DNA of 64,000 nucleotides from Paenibacillus radicis (ex Gao et al. 2016) (GCF_014641555.1 NZ_BMHY01000015.1:1-64000), one strand, 5' to 3'. Shown: positions 54,276-63,334, counted from the first letter of the stretch. Translations and numbers: made by a program. The notes: generated by a model not told the origin, from the letters alone.

Positions 54276-54635
54276 CTACTTCATCTCCGATAACCAGCGG
54301 GAGAGGTTATGGATTTCTTCCTCCGAGAGACGCTTCTCAAACTTCGGCATCCCTTTGCGGCCGTTTGCCACAATATCAAAGATTTCTTCCTCCGTTAATC
54401 GGCTGCCAACGTTCTGAAGACTGGGGCCAGCCCTGCCTTGCAGGTCAACACCGTGACAGGATATACATTTTTTCTTGTAGATCAATTGTTCATCACTAGG
54501 GCCGGCGCTCTGCTCGCCATTACTGCTTGTTTTCGTTGCATCCGTATTGTTTGCGCCTGGTGCCCCGCAAGCCGATAAAAGCAGCACACCTGCCAAGAGA
54601 CATATTACGAAACCATTTTTAAATCTGATCATCAT
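54276..54635 (-). CDS. Cytochrome c lipoprotein (c-551 type)
   Basis: Protein of 119 residues with lipobox LSAC (about Cys22), an Asn/Thr/Ser linker and a class-I cytochrome c domain. The haem is attached at CISCH and the sixth ligand is the Met in RKGMPKFEKRL. Similar to CccB of Bacillus, an electron carrier on the outer face of the membrane. ATG 54635 has AAAGGAG five bases upstream; the frame opens earlier without a site. It sits first in an operon with the iron/haem-type binding protein and permease, an uncommon partner set. Confidence 0.9.
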   Translation of the reverse strand: MMIRFKNGFVICLLAGVLLLSACGAPGANNTDATKTSSNGEQSAGPSDEQLIYKKKCISCHGVDLQGRAGPSLQNVGSRLTEEEIFDIVANGRKGMPKFEKRLSEEEIHNLSRWLSEMK

Positions 54636-54967
54636 TAAATCTCCTTTCCCTTCCAATTCAACAGCTATCATAACAAAAGAACCGCAAATTCAAATGACCC
54701 GTTCTAGCTATGCGGAGGCTTGAATTTATGAGCGTTTGATGACAAGTGGTTTGCGCTTGGTGCCCCGGGCTCGCTGCGCGGTTTGGTCCATGCTGCCGTT
54801 CTTGATTCCATTTCTATCATCGCTAATACGATAACAAATGGATCGAACCTGCAAAATGTCATCATGAACTCAAACCGCTCCGCTCACCCCTGCTCATGCT
54901 TGCCCCTCATAGCAAAACCTCACGCTCATAGTGCGCTTCCCTTCATTCCTGGGAACACCAGCTGCAC

Positions 54968-55161
54968 GAATCAAAATGTAAAAGTACAGTTTGTCAGCCG
55001 TTTTTTCGGCGATTTATCGCATCAAAATGCAAATATGCATTTTGATTGGCTGAAAAAGCACCTCTGAGGGGGAATCGGGGAATTCAAATGCACTTTTGCA
55101 TTTTGATAGCTGTTTGGAGCTCTTTTGGGACCAATCAGCCTGCACTTTTACATTTTGATTT
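54968..55161 (+). repeat. Composite repeat copy 2: four spaced near-palindromes
   Basis: Units centred near 54983, 55034, 55096 and 55147 (gaps 51, 62, 51). In the reverse copy at 26466-26661 the gaps are 54, 63, 53. The second unit is a perfect palindrome with arms ATCAAAATGCA/TGCATTTTGAT. A GCCG-T6-CGGC hairpin lies between units 1 and 2, at the same place as CCGG/CCGG in copy 1. The sequence between units is also similar. The remaining part of 54636-55401 holds the leader of the cytochrome gene, an unremarkable stretch (54720-54960) and the promoter listed next. Confidence 0.8.
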
Positions 55162-55187
55162 TCTAAATTAATTCTTATAAAACCCAC

Positions 55188-55216
55188 TTGACAACTATGA
55201 TTAATGAGATTATATT
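55188..55216 (+). promoter_or_regulatory. Sigma-A promoter of the amino-acid ABC operon
   Basis: TTGACA (55188-55193), 17-base spacer, TATATT (55211-55216). It starts 27 bp after the composite repeat and leaves a leader of about 180 nt before the binding-protein start. Confidence 0.85.
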
Positions 55217-55237
55217 ATGTAAAAATAACTAAAAATC

Positions 55238-55272
55238 TGATAATGAATTATCGAATCTTGATAATCTATCAA
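55238..55272 (+). promoter_or_regulatory. Two inverted repeats just after the transcription start
   Basis: TGATAAT-GA-ATTATCG (55238-55253) and TTGATA-ATC-TATCAA (55258-55272), with centres about 20 bp (two helix turns) apart. They fit a repressor that binds as two dimers on one face. The first resembles a Fur box, but its spacing is 7-2-7 rather than 7-1-7. Confidence 0.45.
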
Positions 55273-55401
55273 ACGGTCATTGAAAAATTTAACAGAGCGC
55301 ATGCGAGGAAAGGACGTCGATAGCACCTCGAATTAACAGTAGTAAACCGCAATACATAAGACGCAATTACACTAAAACTATGAATGAAGGAAGGGTCTCC
55401 T

Positions 55402-56259
55402 ATGAAAAAATTCAGCTCATTACTCACTCTAACTCTGGCATTTGTTATTCTCTTGGCAGGCTGCAGCCAGAAATCCAATACACCTGCAAACTCCAACACC
55501 CCTCAAAATGCCTCAACTGAACAAAACAGTGACAGCAAAGATGAGAATACGTTAGACAAAATTAAAAAAGCCGGAAAAATTGTGATCGGCACCGGCGGCA
55601 ATTATCGTCCTTTTAACTACATGAATGAAAAAAATGAATTGGTTGGCTTCGATATTGAATGGGGCAACATTATAGCCGAGGGTCTCGGCGTGAAGGCGGA
55701 ATTCATTACCGGACAATTCTCGGGCTTGACGCCAGGACTGCTGGCAGGCAAATTCGATATTTTGCTGGCTGGGGTCAATGTGACGGATGAACGGAAGAAA
55801 TCGGTTGATTTCGCAGAGCCATACGGCCGCGATGGCGTTGTAGCCGTCGTTAACAAAGAAGGCAGCAACAACCCTGCCGATATTAACGACCTGCAAGGCA
55901 AAGTAGTTGGCGTCATCGGCGGCGCAACCGCTCAAGCCGTTGTAAAGGGCATCGGCGGCTACAAAGAAATCAAGGAATATCCGGGCGGGACGGAAGTATT
56001 CAAGGATCTGGTCAACAAACGTGTTGATCTTGTCTCGATCGGTCAGGATGCGGCTGGGGACTATCTGAAGAATTCGCCTGACGGCTCCAAGCTGGAAATT
56101 GCCGGAGAACCTTATACGATTGTGGATGTAGCGATTCCGCTACGTAAAAATAACGCTGCGCTGAAGGAAGCGATCGATAAAATCATTCTGGAAAAGAAGC
56201 AAGACGGCACGTACCAGAAGCTTGCTGAGAAGTACTTTGGATTTCAATTTGACAAATAA
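55402..56259 (+). CDS. Polar amino-acid ABC binding lipoprotein
   Basis: Lipoprotein of 285 residues (lipobox LAGC, about Cys20) followed by an Asn/Ser/Thr linker. The family-3 binding domain shows IVIGTGGNYRPFNYMNEKNELVGFDIEWGNIIAEGLG, LAGVNVTDERKKSVDFAEPYGRDG and a C-terminal QDGTYQKLAEKYFG. ATG 55402 has AAGGAAGGG six bases upstream. It is the first gene of a three-gene importer under the promoter at 55188. Confidence 0.92.
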   Translation: MKKFSSLLTLTLAFVILLAGCSQKSNTPANSNTPQNASTEQNSDSKDENTLDKIKKAGKIVIGTGGNYRPFNYMNEKNELVGFDIEWGNIIAEGLGVKAEFITGQFSGLTPGLLAGKFDILLAGVNVTDERKKSVDFAEPYGRDGVVAVVNKEGSNNPADINDLQGKVVGVIGGATAQAVVKGIGGYKEIKEYPGGTEVFKDLVNKRVDLVSIGQDAAGDYLKNSPDGSKLEIAGEPYTIVDVAIPLRKNNAALKEAIDKIILEKKQDGTYQKLAEKYFGFQFDK

Positions 56260-56350
56260 CTAGCACTTTCGGCCTTCGTATCGGTAAGGTAAGCAGCCGG
56301 GTGCGGAGGCCGTTATCGTGTCAGACGAAAGATAGAAAGGAGCAGCATGA

Positions 56351-57007
56351 TTGAATCTGGAAACTATTGCTCAAGTATTCCCCTTCCTATTAAAGGGCGC
56401 TCTCGTTACCTTTGAGATTTCGATATTAGCTATTGTCGTCGGTACGCTGCTTGGTTTCTTTCTGGCGGTACTTCGCTTGTCGCATAATAAGCTGATACGC
56501 TTTCTGGCTACCGCTTATATATGGGTGTTCCGCGGTGTCCCCATCTTGATGGTTCTCGTATTTATCTATTATACGCCTCCATTTGGCATTACCTTGTCGG
56601 CTTTCGCGGCTGGACTTCTTGGACTCTCCTTTAACGCCGCGGCCTATAAGGCGGAAATTATCCGAACCGGATTGTTGGCTATTCCGAAAGGGCAGATTGA
56701 GGCTGCGGAAGCGATCGGCATGACTCCATGGCAAATTCTAATCCGGATTCGAATACCGCAAATTATCCGCTTCATTCTCCCAACCTATATTAGCAACTCC
56801 GTGGCATTGCTCAAGGAATCAGCTCAGGTATCGGTCATTACCGTCCCCGATCTAATGTTGAATGCACAAAGCCAGTTCAGCAGCACCTATATGCCTTATG
56901 AAACGCTAGGCGTTGCAGCCGTGTTGTACTTGGCCATGACGAGCTTGCTGATGACGCTGCAAATCTATACCGAACGGAAACTGAATTTGAATGCCGGCCG
57001 CAAATAA
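56351..57007 (+). CDS. Polar amino-acid ABC permease
   Basis: Permease of 218 residues with about five helices. The family signature is WVFRGVPILMVLVFIYY and the EAA loop is IEAAEAIGMTPWQILIRIRIPQ. TTG 56351 has AAAGGAG eight bases upstream. It is 91 bp after the binding-protein gene, longer than usual, which may allow separate mRNA stability. Confidence 0.92.
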   Translation: MNLETIAQVFPFLLKGALVTFEISILAIVVGTLLGFFLAVLRLSHNKLIRFLATAYIWVFRGVPILMVLVFIYYTPPFGITLSAFAAGLLGLSFNAAAYKAEIIRTGLLAIPKGQIEAAEAIGMTPWQILIRIRIPQIIRFILPTYISNSVALLKESAQVSVITVPDLMLNAQSQFSSTYMPYETLGVAAVLYLAMTSLLMTLQIYTERKLNLNAGRK

Positions 57008-57043
57008 GCTTAGGCCAGTATACGTAATAAGGAGGTCACAGCT

Positions 57044-57808
57044 ATGCCTGTTCTGGAGCTGGTGAATATAAGCAAAACTTTTGGCACAAAGACCGTTGTC
57101 CAGAGTACAAACTTCTCCATTCAAAAAGGCGAGGTCGTTTCCATTATTGGGCCCAGCGGAGCTGGAAAAAGCTCTCTCCTGCGGATGATTAATTTGCTGG
57201 AGGTTCCTTCTTCCGGTCAAATTGTTATCGACAGCCAGCCTGTGGAATATAAGCTCAATCGTGCCAGTCACCTCACCTTTCTCTCCAAGTTTAAGCTTAG
57301 TAAGGTAAGAAGCAAGGTGGGCATGGTGTTCCAGCATTTCAACCTGTGGGAGCATAAATCTGTACTGGACAATATTATCGAAGGTCCCGTTAACGTCAAT
57401 AAAAAATCAAAACGGGAGGCCATCCGGCATGCGGAGGAACTGCTTGCCCGTGTCGGTCTGTTGGAAAAGAAAGACGATTATCCCGGCATGCTGTCGGGCG
57501 GACAACAGCAGCGGGTAGCGATTACCCGAGCGCTGGCGATGGAGCCAAGTGTGCTATTGTTCGACGAGCCTACCTCCTCCTTGGACCCTGAACTTGTAGG
57601 CGAAGTGCTGCAAATGATGACCCAGCTTGCCGAAGAAGGGATGACGATGATCGTCGTCACGCATGAAATGCGTTTTGCCCGTCAGGTGTCTGACCGGGTG
57701 CTATATATGGAAGAAGGCCGCATCGTGGCGGAAGGAACACCGGAGGAAATTTTCGAATCGAAGGATAATGCCAGACTGAACCGATTTTTCAGCAGTTTGC
57801 ACGGTTGA
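57044..57808 (+). CDS. Polar amino-acid ABC ATPase
   Basis: ATPase of 254 residues. It has Walker A GPSGAGKSS, Q-loop MVFQHFNLWEHK, signature LSGGQQQR, Walker B VLLFDEPTSSLDPELVGEV and switch His in VTHEMRF. An insert near residues 75-90 (LNRASHLTFLSKFKLSKVRSK) precedes the Q-loop and is slightly longer than in the paralogue at 19195-19953. AAGGAGG lies nine bases before ATG. It closes the operon. Confidence 0.92.
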   Translation: MPVLELVNISKTFGTKTVVQSTNFSIQKGEVVSIIGPSGAGKSSLLRMINLLEVPSSGQIVIDSQPVEYKLNRASHLTFLSKFKLSKVRSKVGMVFQHFNLWEHKSVLDNIIEGPVNVNKKSKREAIRHAEELLARVGLLEKKDDYPGMLSGGQQQRVAITRALAMEPSVLLFDEPTSSLDPELVGEVLQMMTQLAEEGMTMIVVTHEMRFARQVSDRVLYMEEGRIVAEGTPEEIFESKDNARLNRFFSSLHG

Positions 57809-57820
57809 CAGGGGGCGGCT

Positions 57821-57863
57821 TGCGGGACTGACGGCATTCAAAGTTTGGGCCGCCAGTCCCGCA
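57821..57863. terminator. Hairpin between convergent ABC and hemD genes
   Basis: TGCGGGACTG pairs with CAGTCCCGCA (57821-57830 with 57854-57863), with further pairing inside (GGC/GCC). There is no T run in either direction, so it is a weak or factor-assisted terminator. Confidence 0.5.
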
Positions 57864-57907
57864 CCCCGACTCGCAACCGAGCAGAAGCGGCCTAAAGCTG
57901 AAATGAT

Positions 57908-58792
57908 TCAATCCATTATCACTCGCTGCGTCGTTGTATTCTGATAGTAACGCGCAAGCTCTATAATCATCGCGCCCATTCGTTCCTTCTCGGGTGCTAC
58001 TACCCGCTCGATCCCCTCTTCCTTCAACGCTTCCGCCGTTATCCGGCCCACTGCAACTGCAATGACCCCATTACGAAAGCTTTCCTTTATATCCGAATAG
58101 AGATTATTGCTTTTCACAAATTCAAAAAAATAACGCACCTGCACTGCCGTTGTAAAACAAACGGCATCTACCGCTCCTTCAACTATCTCCTGGCTAAGCT
58201 GATGGGATACATCGGGATCGGGAGCTACATGCCTGTACGGCAAAATAGCCTGTACATCCGCACCTTGTCTTTCAAAAAAAGCAACCAATTCCGGCATCGG
58301 TTCGCCATGAAGCTGGATCGCAACGTCTTGGCCAGCAAATTGCTGACCTTGCAGCGCCCGGATTAATCCTTGTGTCGTTCCGTCTTCGTCTACAACAAGC
58401 GTCTGAATACCTTGCTGCTTCAGCAAACTAAACGTTTTATAGCCTCTTGCACCAACTTTGGCATGCCGCAGGATATCCAGCAGCCGATCCCGAACCCCTA
58501 TTTTCTCTGCCTGCTCCATTAGAGCACTAAATCCTGTCCCTGTCGTGAAGATTGCCCAATCCGTGCCTCTGTCGGCCAATTGAAGCAGCTCTTGTTCCAC
58601 TTCCCGCTCTTTCAGCATTAGCAAGCCCTGCTGCGGACGAACGAAAGCTTCGCCGCCTTGCCGCTCTATTATCTCACTAAGCTCCTGCAATTTACGGGAG
58701 CCTGCGATGACAACCCGTTTGCCTTCCAGCCCTCTAGCCACAGCGTTTCCCCCAAACGGCCCCAATTTTTTCTCGCCAATCATTTTAGACAT
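57908..58792 (-). CDS. hemD: Uroporphyrinogen-III synthase family protein
   Basis: Protein of 294 residues. Two alternating lobes of the HemD fold are readable: EGKRVVIAGSRKLQELSEIIERQGG, DWAIFTTGTGFSALMEQAEKIG, ILPYRHVAPDP and DAVCFTTAVQVRYFFEF. The enzyme closes hydroxymethylbilane into uroporphyrinogen III for haem, sirohaem and B12. It lies outside a hem cluster. With cysI (a sirohaem enzyme), cytochrome c and B12-dependent NrdJ near, demand for tetrapyrroles is plausible, but no direct link is shown. GAGAGGGAG lies upstream of ATG 58792. Confidence 0.82.
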   Translation of the reverse strand: MSKMIGEKKLGPFGGNAVARGLEGKRVVIAGSRKLQELSEIIERQGGEAFVRPQQGLLMLKEREVEQELLQLADRGTDWAIFTTGTGFSALMEQAEKIGVRDRLLDILRHAKVGARGYKTFSLLKQQGIQTLVVDEDGTTQGLIRALQGQQFAGQDVAIQLHGEPMPELVAFFERQGADVQAILPYRHVAPDPDVSHQLSQEIVEGAVDAVCFTTAVQVRYFFEFVKSNNLYSDIKESFRNGVIAVAVGRITAEALKEEGIERVVAPEKERMGAMIIELARYYQNTTTQRVIMD

Positions 58793-58927
58793 ACACCAGA
58801 CTCCCTCTCGCTGAATTCCAACTTAATCACTATGATAAAAAAAACGGCAGCAAAACGAACCATCCAAAATCGGATGAATTACAGCCATCCACTTCTATTG
58901 GGGCCAGCTATTGCACATGAATGGATG

Positions 58928-60451
58928 TCAGTTGAGCAGTTGTATAGAAAAATAGATTTGAAAACGCTCATCCCCATTTTCAAGCGTAATATCTGCCAGC
59001 TGTTTTATTTTGTTAATTCGGTAGAACAACGTATTGCGATGAATATTTAAAGCCTTCGCAGCCTCATTCGGGGAATCCGTATAATACAGATAATACTTTA
59101 GCGTTTCTACAAAAGCCGTCCCATGATTCCGATCCTCTTCCCTTAGCTTAATAACAGCGGGATGACAGAAATCAGCAATATCTTTCTCGGCAACAATAAG
59201 TTCCGCCAGGAAATTAAGCATATGCTTTTCATATAAGCAAAAATCCAGATGCTTTCTTTGTGCATATTCGCCCGCCTTCAGCGCTTGTACATAATATTTT
59301 CGGCTTTCGGACAATTTCTTGAAAGGCAGACTGACACCAGCAATTAAGGCGTTCACATGCAAATATTCGATAAACGCCGTATTCGATTTTCCCAAGATAG
59401 CAGCACTGATTTCACGATCCATAAAAACAACCAGTCCGGTCTTGTAAATAATAAATCTGCCGCTCGGTATAAAAGATTGCAAGGAATGTACGATAAAGGG
59501 AGCTTTTCGTTCAAATGCATCGTTTTCCTCATGCGCAATTGTCATGATGTGATAGGTTTCATGCTTGGCCCACTTCAGATAGTTCAGTTGTGCCTCCACT
59601 ACTTCTTCATCATTAACCCTTTTATCCAGCAAATCTCTCAGAAAAAAATTAGGCATGAAATTTTTCCCGATATTGAAAAAATCGTTCTTTTGAAGTTCCG
59701 TGGACAATAATTTACCAAAATGCTCAATCAATCTAATATCACTCTGATTGAATGGCTTTCCCGCTTCAAATAATACCAATTGCGCAACCTCAATGCCCTG
59801 GATGTGAACCAAGGAAACCAGCGTCCCGTGCAAGTCATTTGATTTTTTCTCATAATAGGACAGTTCACTGTTGCGCAGACGACCCAGAAAATGATTGTCT
59901 TGAATAAACGAAATAATGCTGGCATCCAGATATTTCTCTCCGCTTGCTGTTTCACTCAAGGCAACAGCATCCGGTACGCCTTCGGACAATGCCAGAATCA
60001 TAAATTTGGTATCGTTCAGCAGCATTGGACGACCGAAAACGTCGCTGGCGGCTTGAATCAAATACTGCAGCCCCAAATTCGAATAGGAAGCATCAAACAG
60101 CTTCTGCATATTTAACGCTATCTGTACCTCTTCCCCCATTATGGCTGAGACCGCATGAAAAAGCTCATAATGGCTCAAGGCAGATCCGGCTATACGAGCA
60201 AGATTGAGGTGCCCTGCCTCCAGATACGCTTGCGGAAGCTGTACATCCTCTATGCATATAAGGTTTATTTCTTGAACAGGCGGTGTCGCCGGAAGTAAGG
60301 ATACAGGACCTATATAGAGGCAATCTGGCATAAAAAAAGCCTGTTCCCAGTTCAATAAGGAATAAGCATGAACTGATTTCAACTCATTCATAAAATGAAC
60401 GGAATCGAAAGGGCCGCTATTCAAACGCCTTACCAGCTCGGACAGCTGCAT
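58928..60451 (-). CDS. PucR-family transcription regulator
   Basis: Protein of 507 residues. The long N-terminal part includes a GAF-like middle region, and the C-terminal PucR helix-turn-helix reads TDSPNEAAKALNIHRNTLFYRINKIKQLADI. This family usually activates purine, amino-acid or sugar-acid use in response to metabolites. ATG 60451 follows AGGAGGGTATAT; the frame starts 11 codons earlier without a site. It is 135 bp upstream of hemD on the same strand and could be co-transcribed with it. The target is unknown. Confidence 0.88.
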   Translation of the reverse strand: MQLSELVRRLNSGPFDSVHFMNELKSVHAYSLLNWEQAFFMPDCLYIGPVSLLPATPPVQEINLICIEDVQLPQAYLEAGHLNLARIAGSALSHYELFHAVSAIMGEEVQIALNMQKLFDASYSNLGLQYLIQAASDVFGRPMLLNDTKFMILALSEGVPDAVALSETASGEKYLDASIISFIQDNHFLGRLRNSELSYYEKKSNDLHGTLVSLVHIQGIEVAQLVLFEAGKPFNQSDIRLIEHFGKLLSTELQKNDFFNIGKNFMPNFFLRDLLDKRVNDEEVVEAQLNYLKWAKHETYHIMTIAHEENDAFERKAPFIVHSLQSFIPSGRFIIYKTGLVVFMDREISAAILGKSNTAFIEYLHVNALIAGVSLPFKKLSESRKYYVQALKAGEYAQRKHLDFCLYEKHMLNFLAELIVAEKDIADFCHPAVIKLREEDRNHGTAFVETLKYYLYYTDSPNEAAKALNIHRNTLFYRINKIKQLADITLENGDERFQIYFSIQLLN

Positions 60452-60516
60452 ATATACCCTCCTCAATGAATTGTGCTGCAGCACAATAATTACTTTCTAA
60501 AACTCCGTATATTTAA

Positions 60517-60525
60517 ATTATAGCA
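60517..60525 (-). promoter_or_regulatory. Extended -10 ahead of the PucR-type gene
   Basis: TGCTATAAT on the minus strand, with the TATAAT hexamer at 60522-60517, about 65 bases before the start. No good -35 box is visible, as often with TGnTATAAT promoters. Confidence 0.5.
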
Positions 60526-60671
60526 CATGGTTCCTGTACCACCGATTTTATATAATTTCTCCATAGAGCAAATATTCTTTACAAAAAAGGGGATGTCATT
60601 CTAAGAGGATCCTAAAGTGAAATACGCTTATCCATTGTTCTATAATCCAATCTCGAAGAGGAGAAATCAAA

Positions 60672-61208
60672 ATGAAAACGATACTATGGGCGGGCTTGTC
60701 CGCCAACGGCAACTATTCGCAATCTGATTACGACCACGCGCCATCAGAAGCAGCGCTGTATAACTTTGGAGAATTCGTCAAGGAAGCCGGAAATTATATC
60801 GTTGGCCGCCGAACGTTTGAAGCGCTGCTGCGTAATCAGCCTGCTCCTTCATCGAAGGACAATGCGGCTGACCCTTTTGCGGGGATCGACATTGTCGTCA
60901 TCTCAAGAAACTTTCAGGAATTGCCCGGCGTGAAAATCGTGGCGACCCCACAGCAAGCAATCGCTTATCTTCAGGAAAAAGGCCATTCTACTGCGCTTTT
61001 AGCCGGAGGCGTGACGCTTCACAACACGTTCCTTGAAGCAGGCCTTGTCGATGAGCTCATTCTTAATATTTCGCCTCTTCTGGAGGGCAAAGGCGTTAAC
61101 CTGCTGCTCAACCAGGAACGCCCTGAACACAAAGAAATCAAGCTGCTTGATTTCAAATCCATCGGAAGTGACATCATTCAATTGCGTTATGCCATTAACC
61201 CTGCTTAA
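60672..61208 (+). CDS. Dihydrofolate reductase/RibD C-terminal family protein
   Basis: Protein of 178 residues, with strand-loop patterns of the RibD_C fold: MKTILWAGLSANGNYSQSD, YIVGRRTFEALL, DIVVISRNF, LLAGGVTLHNTFLEAGLVDELILNISPLLEGKG. Such proteins are NADPH-dependent reductases of pterin- or flavin-like substrates; many have no known role. GAGGAG lies before the start. It is alone between a divergent PucR gene and a convergent cysI. Confidence 0.88.
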   Translation: MKTILWAGLSANGNYSQSDYDHAPSEAALYNFGEFVKEAGNYIVGRRTFEALLRNQPAPSSKDNAADPFAGIDIVVISRNFQELPGVKIVATPQQAIAYLQEKGHSTALLAGGVTLHNTFLEAGLVDELILNISPLLEGKGVNLLLNQERPEHKEIKLLDFKSIGSDIIQLRYAINPA

Positions 61209-61236
61209 CTTGCTCCAACATTATGAAAGAATCGCT

Positions 61237-61299
61237 AATAAACGAAATGGACGTCTTGCGCGCAAACCTTCGCACTGACGTCCGTTTCGTTTATTTTTC
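61237..61299. terminator. Bidirectional terminator between the DHFR-like gene and cysI
   Basis: A 19-bp stem (61237-61255 with 61277-61295, one mismatch) over a 21-nt loop that can form a small inner hairpin; TTTTT follows on plus. Confidence 0.85.
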
Positions 61300-61329
61300 A
61301 ATATGATACATCATCAGCCGCACTGTTCG

Positions 61330-63108
61330 TTAATGATGAAAATCCAGCCCTGAAGCAACCGGCTTGACTTCGCCTGCTCGGATGACAAAATCGCCAAAAT
61401 GCTCGCCTGATAAACGCTCTTTGGCATAGCGGTTAATCAATGGCTTCAAATGCTCCAAGATCGCCTCTTCATTCAAGTTTTCCGCATATAATCTGCTCAT
61501 TCTTTGCCCGATGAAGTCGGCACCCAGATATAAATTGTATCTTCCCGGCGATTTGCCAATCAAAGCAATCTCTCCGAGCACCGGCCTCGCGCAGCCATTC
61601 GGGCAGCCCGTTATCCGGATGACGATTTCATCGTCCCGCAATCCCGCTTCATCTAATAGGCATTCAATCTTATCGAGCAGCGAAGGCAAATAGCGTTCCG
61701 CTTCAGCCATAGCCAGTCCGCATGTAGGAAAGGATACACAAGACATCGCATTCCGGCGGAGTGCCGATTGCTGCTTCCCGTCACTTAATCCGTATTGCTC
61801 CACCAGAGCAGCAATTTTATGTTTATTCCGGCTGGACACATTAGCAATGATTAAATTCTGGTTGGCTGTCAACCGGAAATCTCCTTTATGAATACGGGCA
61901 ATCTCGCGCAGGCCGCTCATGAGCTTATAACCCGGATCGTCCTTGATTCGCCCGCTCATAATAAACAGCGTCAAGTGCCACATTCCGTCGCTCCCTTTAA
62001 CCCAGCCGTACCGGTCTCCATGATGCTCAAAGTGATAGGGGAGCGGCTCCTCAAGAGCCCAGCCCATCCGTTCATGCAGCGTGGAAATAAACCAGTCCAA
62101 CCCGTAGCGATCGATGGTATACTTGAATCTTGCATTTTTACGCACGGAACGATTTCCGTAATCGCGCTGGATCAGTACCGTTTTCTCGGCAACGTCAATC
62201 ACCTGCTCCGGCTTACAGAACCCGATGACCTTTGCCACTTGAGGATAGGTTTCCTTGTCGCCGTGCGTCATACCCATTCCGCCGCCTACAGCCACATTAA
62301 ACCCTTTCAGCTCTCCATCTTGTACAATGGCGATAAACCCCAGATCCTGCGAGAATACATCAATATCGTTCGACGGGGGAACGGCTACGCCAATTTTGAA
62401 TTTACGCGGCAAATAAGCAGGACCATAAATAGGCTCTACCAGCTTTCCTTGCAGGCTGTCCGTTACTTTCTTATCATCGATCCATATTTCGTGATAGGCA
62501 GGCGTACGCGGTAATAAATGTTCGCTAAGTGCCCGCGCCCAGCCATATACCTCGGTATGGATATCGGACTGATTCGGGTTCGGGTTGCACATGACATTAC
62601 GGACTACGTCACCGCAGGCTGCTTTGGTCGTCATCAGCATATCGTTGACGGTTTTTATCGTTTGCTGCAAATTCCATTTCACGATACCGTGAAGCTGGAA
62701 AGATTGCCGCGTCGTTAGTCTTATCGTGTGATTGCCATACAATTGCGCAAGGTTATCCAGCGCCAAATATTGCTGCGGGGAAGCGACTCCGCCAGGCGCC
62801 AATACGCGCAGCATAAACTGATAGGAAGGCTCGAGCTTTTTCTTCTGGCGTTCATTGCGCTCGTCCCGGTCATCCTGCATGTAGCTGCCATGAAATTTCA
62901 GCAGCCGATTATCCTGCTCCGAGATCGATCCCGTAATCCGGTCCCGCAGACCGTCATAAATCGTACCGCGTAAATATTCGCTTTCCCGCTTCATATGCTC
63001 TACCTCACTTGGCGGTCCTGCCGGCGGTTTGACGGCGGGCGGCAAATCAGGCACTTTCAAAGTTGCTCCATACATTGAACGCACTTCATCCGCTTGCTTA
63101 TTATCCAC
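61330..63108 (-). CDS. cysI: Sulfite reductase haemoprotein subunit (CysI)
   Basis: Protein of 592 residues with two ferredoxin-like halves (RLTTRQSFQLHGIVKWNLQQTI in the first; RLTANQNLIIANV in the second). The cysteines for the coupled [4Fe-4S]-sirohaem centre are in CVSFPTCGLA and TGCPNGCARP, in the last third. It reduces sulfite to sulfide. GTG 63108 is favoured by GGTGG eight bases upstream; GTG 63120 is the alternative. No flavoprotein CysJ or ferredoxin is next to it, so the electron donor must be encoded elsewhere. Confidence 0.92.
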   Translation of the reverse strand: MDNKQADEVRSMYGATLKVPDLPPAVKPPAGPPSEVEHMKRESEYLRGTIYDGLRDRITGSISEQDNRLLKFHGSYMQDDRDERNERQKKKLEPSYQFMLRVLAPGGVASPQQYLALDNLAQLYGNHTIRLTTRQSFQLHGIVKWNLQQTIKTVNDMLMTTKAACGDVVRNVMCNPNPNQSDIHTEVYGWARALSEHLLPRTPAYHEIWIDDKKVTDSLQGKLVEPIYGPAYLPRKFKIGVAVPPSNDIDVFSQDLGFIAIVQDGELKGFNVAVGGGMGMTHGDKETYPQVAKVIGFCKPEQVIDVAEKTVLIQRDYGNRSVRKNARFKYTIDRYGLDWFISTLHERMGWALEEPLPYHFEHHGDRYGWVKGSDGMWHLTLFIMSGRIKDDPGYKLMSGLREIARIHKGDFRLTANQNLIIANVSSRNKHKIAALVEQYGLSDGKQQSALRRNAMSCVSFPTCGLAMAEAERYLPSLLDKIECLLDEAGLRDDEIVIRITGCPNGCARPVLGEIALIGKSPGRYNLYLGADFIGQRMSRLYAENLNEEAILEHLKPLINRYAKERLSGEHFGDFVIRAGEVKPVASGLDFHH

Positions 63109-63250
63109 ACTTAGCGCCACCTTTCAACACAATTGTTCCAGCTTGCCTACTATTATAAAAGTAAATAGACGAAGACAAACCATCCAAACCGACAGAAATA
63201 CTCGCCATCCATTCCTTTCCTCCGTCAGCTCTCCATGACAATGCACGCGA

Positions 63251-63288
63251 AATAGCCCGCCTCCTTCATCAGAAGAAAACGGGCTATT
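63251..63288 (-). terminator. Hairpin between Rrf2 and cysI genes
   Basis: AATAGCCCG pairs with CGGGCTATT across a 20-nt loop. It lies after the Rrf2 stop on the minus strand, with only a short T tract, so partial read-through into cysI is possible. Confidence 0.5.
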
Positions 63289-63334
63289 CACTCCTCTTGC
63301 TAGAAATCAATCAGCCGACAAGCTGTTGTATCTT

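Noticed and set aside
54783..55067. 94-codon plus-strand open frame
   Set aside because: It runs through the repeat element, has no ribosome site and no protein-like composition; the same holds for 26380-26613 in the other copy.
54968..55161. Possible CRISPR array (four similar units with even spacing, also at 26466-26661)
   Set aside because: Units differ from each other, the sequences between them are conserved between the two copies instead of unique, and no cas gene is near.
55238..55253. True Fur box
   Set aside because: The spacing is 7-2-7 and the operon is of polar amino-acid type, so it is recorded only as an inverted repeat.
55217..55401. T-box or other amino-acid riboswitch in the 180-nt leader of the importer
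   Set aside because: No T-box consensus and no terminator/antiterminator pair is visible; only the two inverted repeats stand out.
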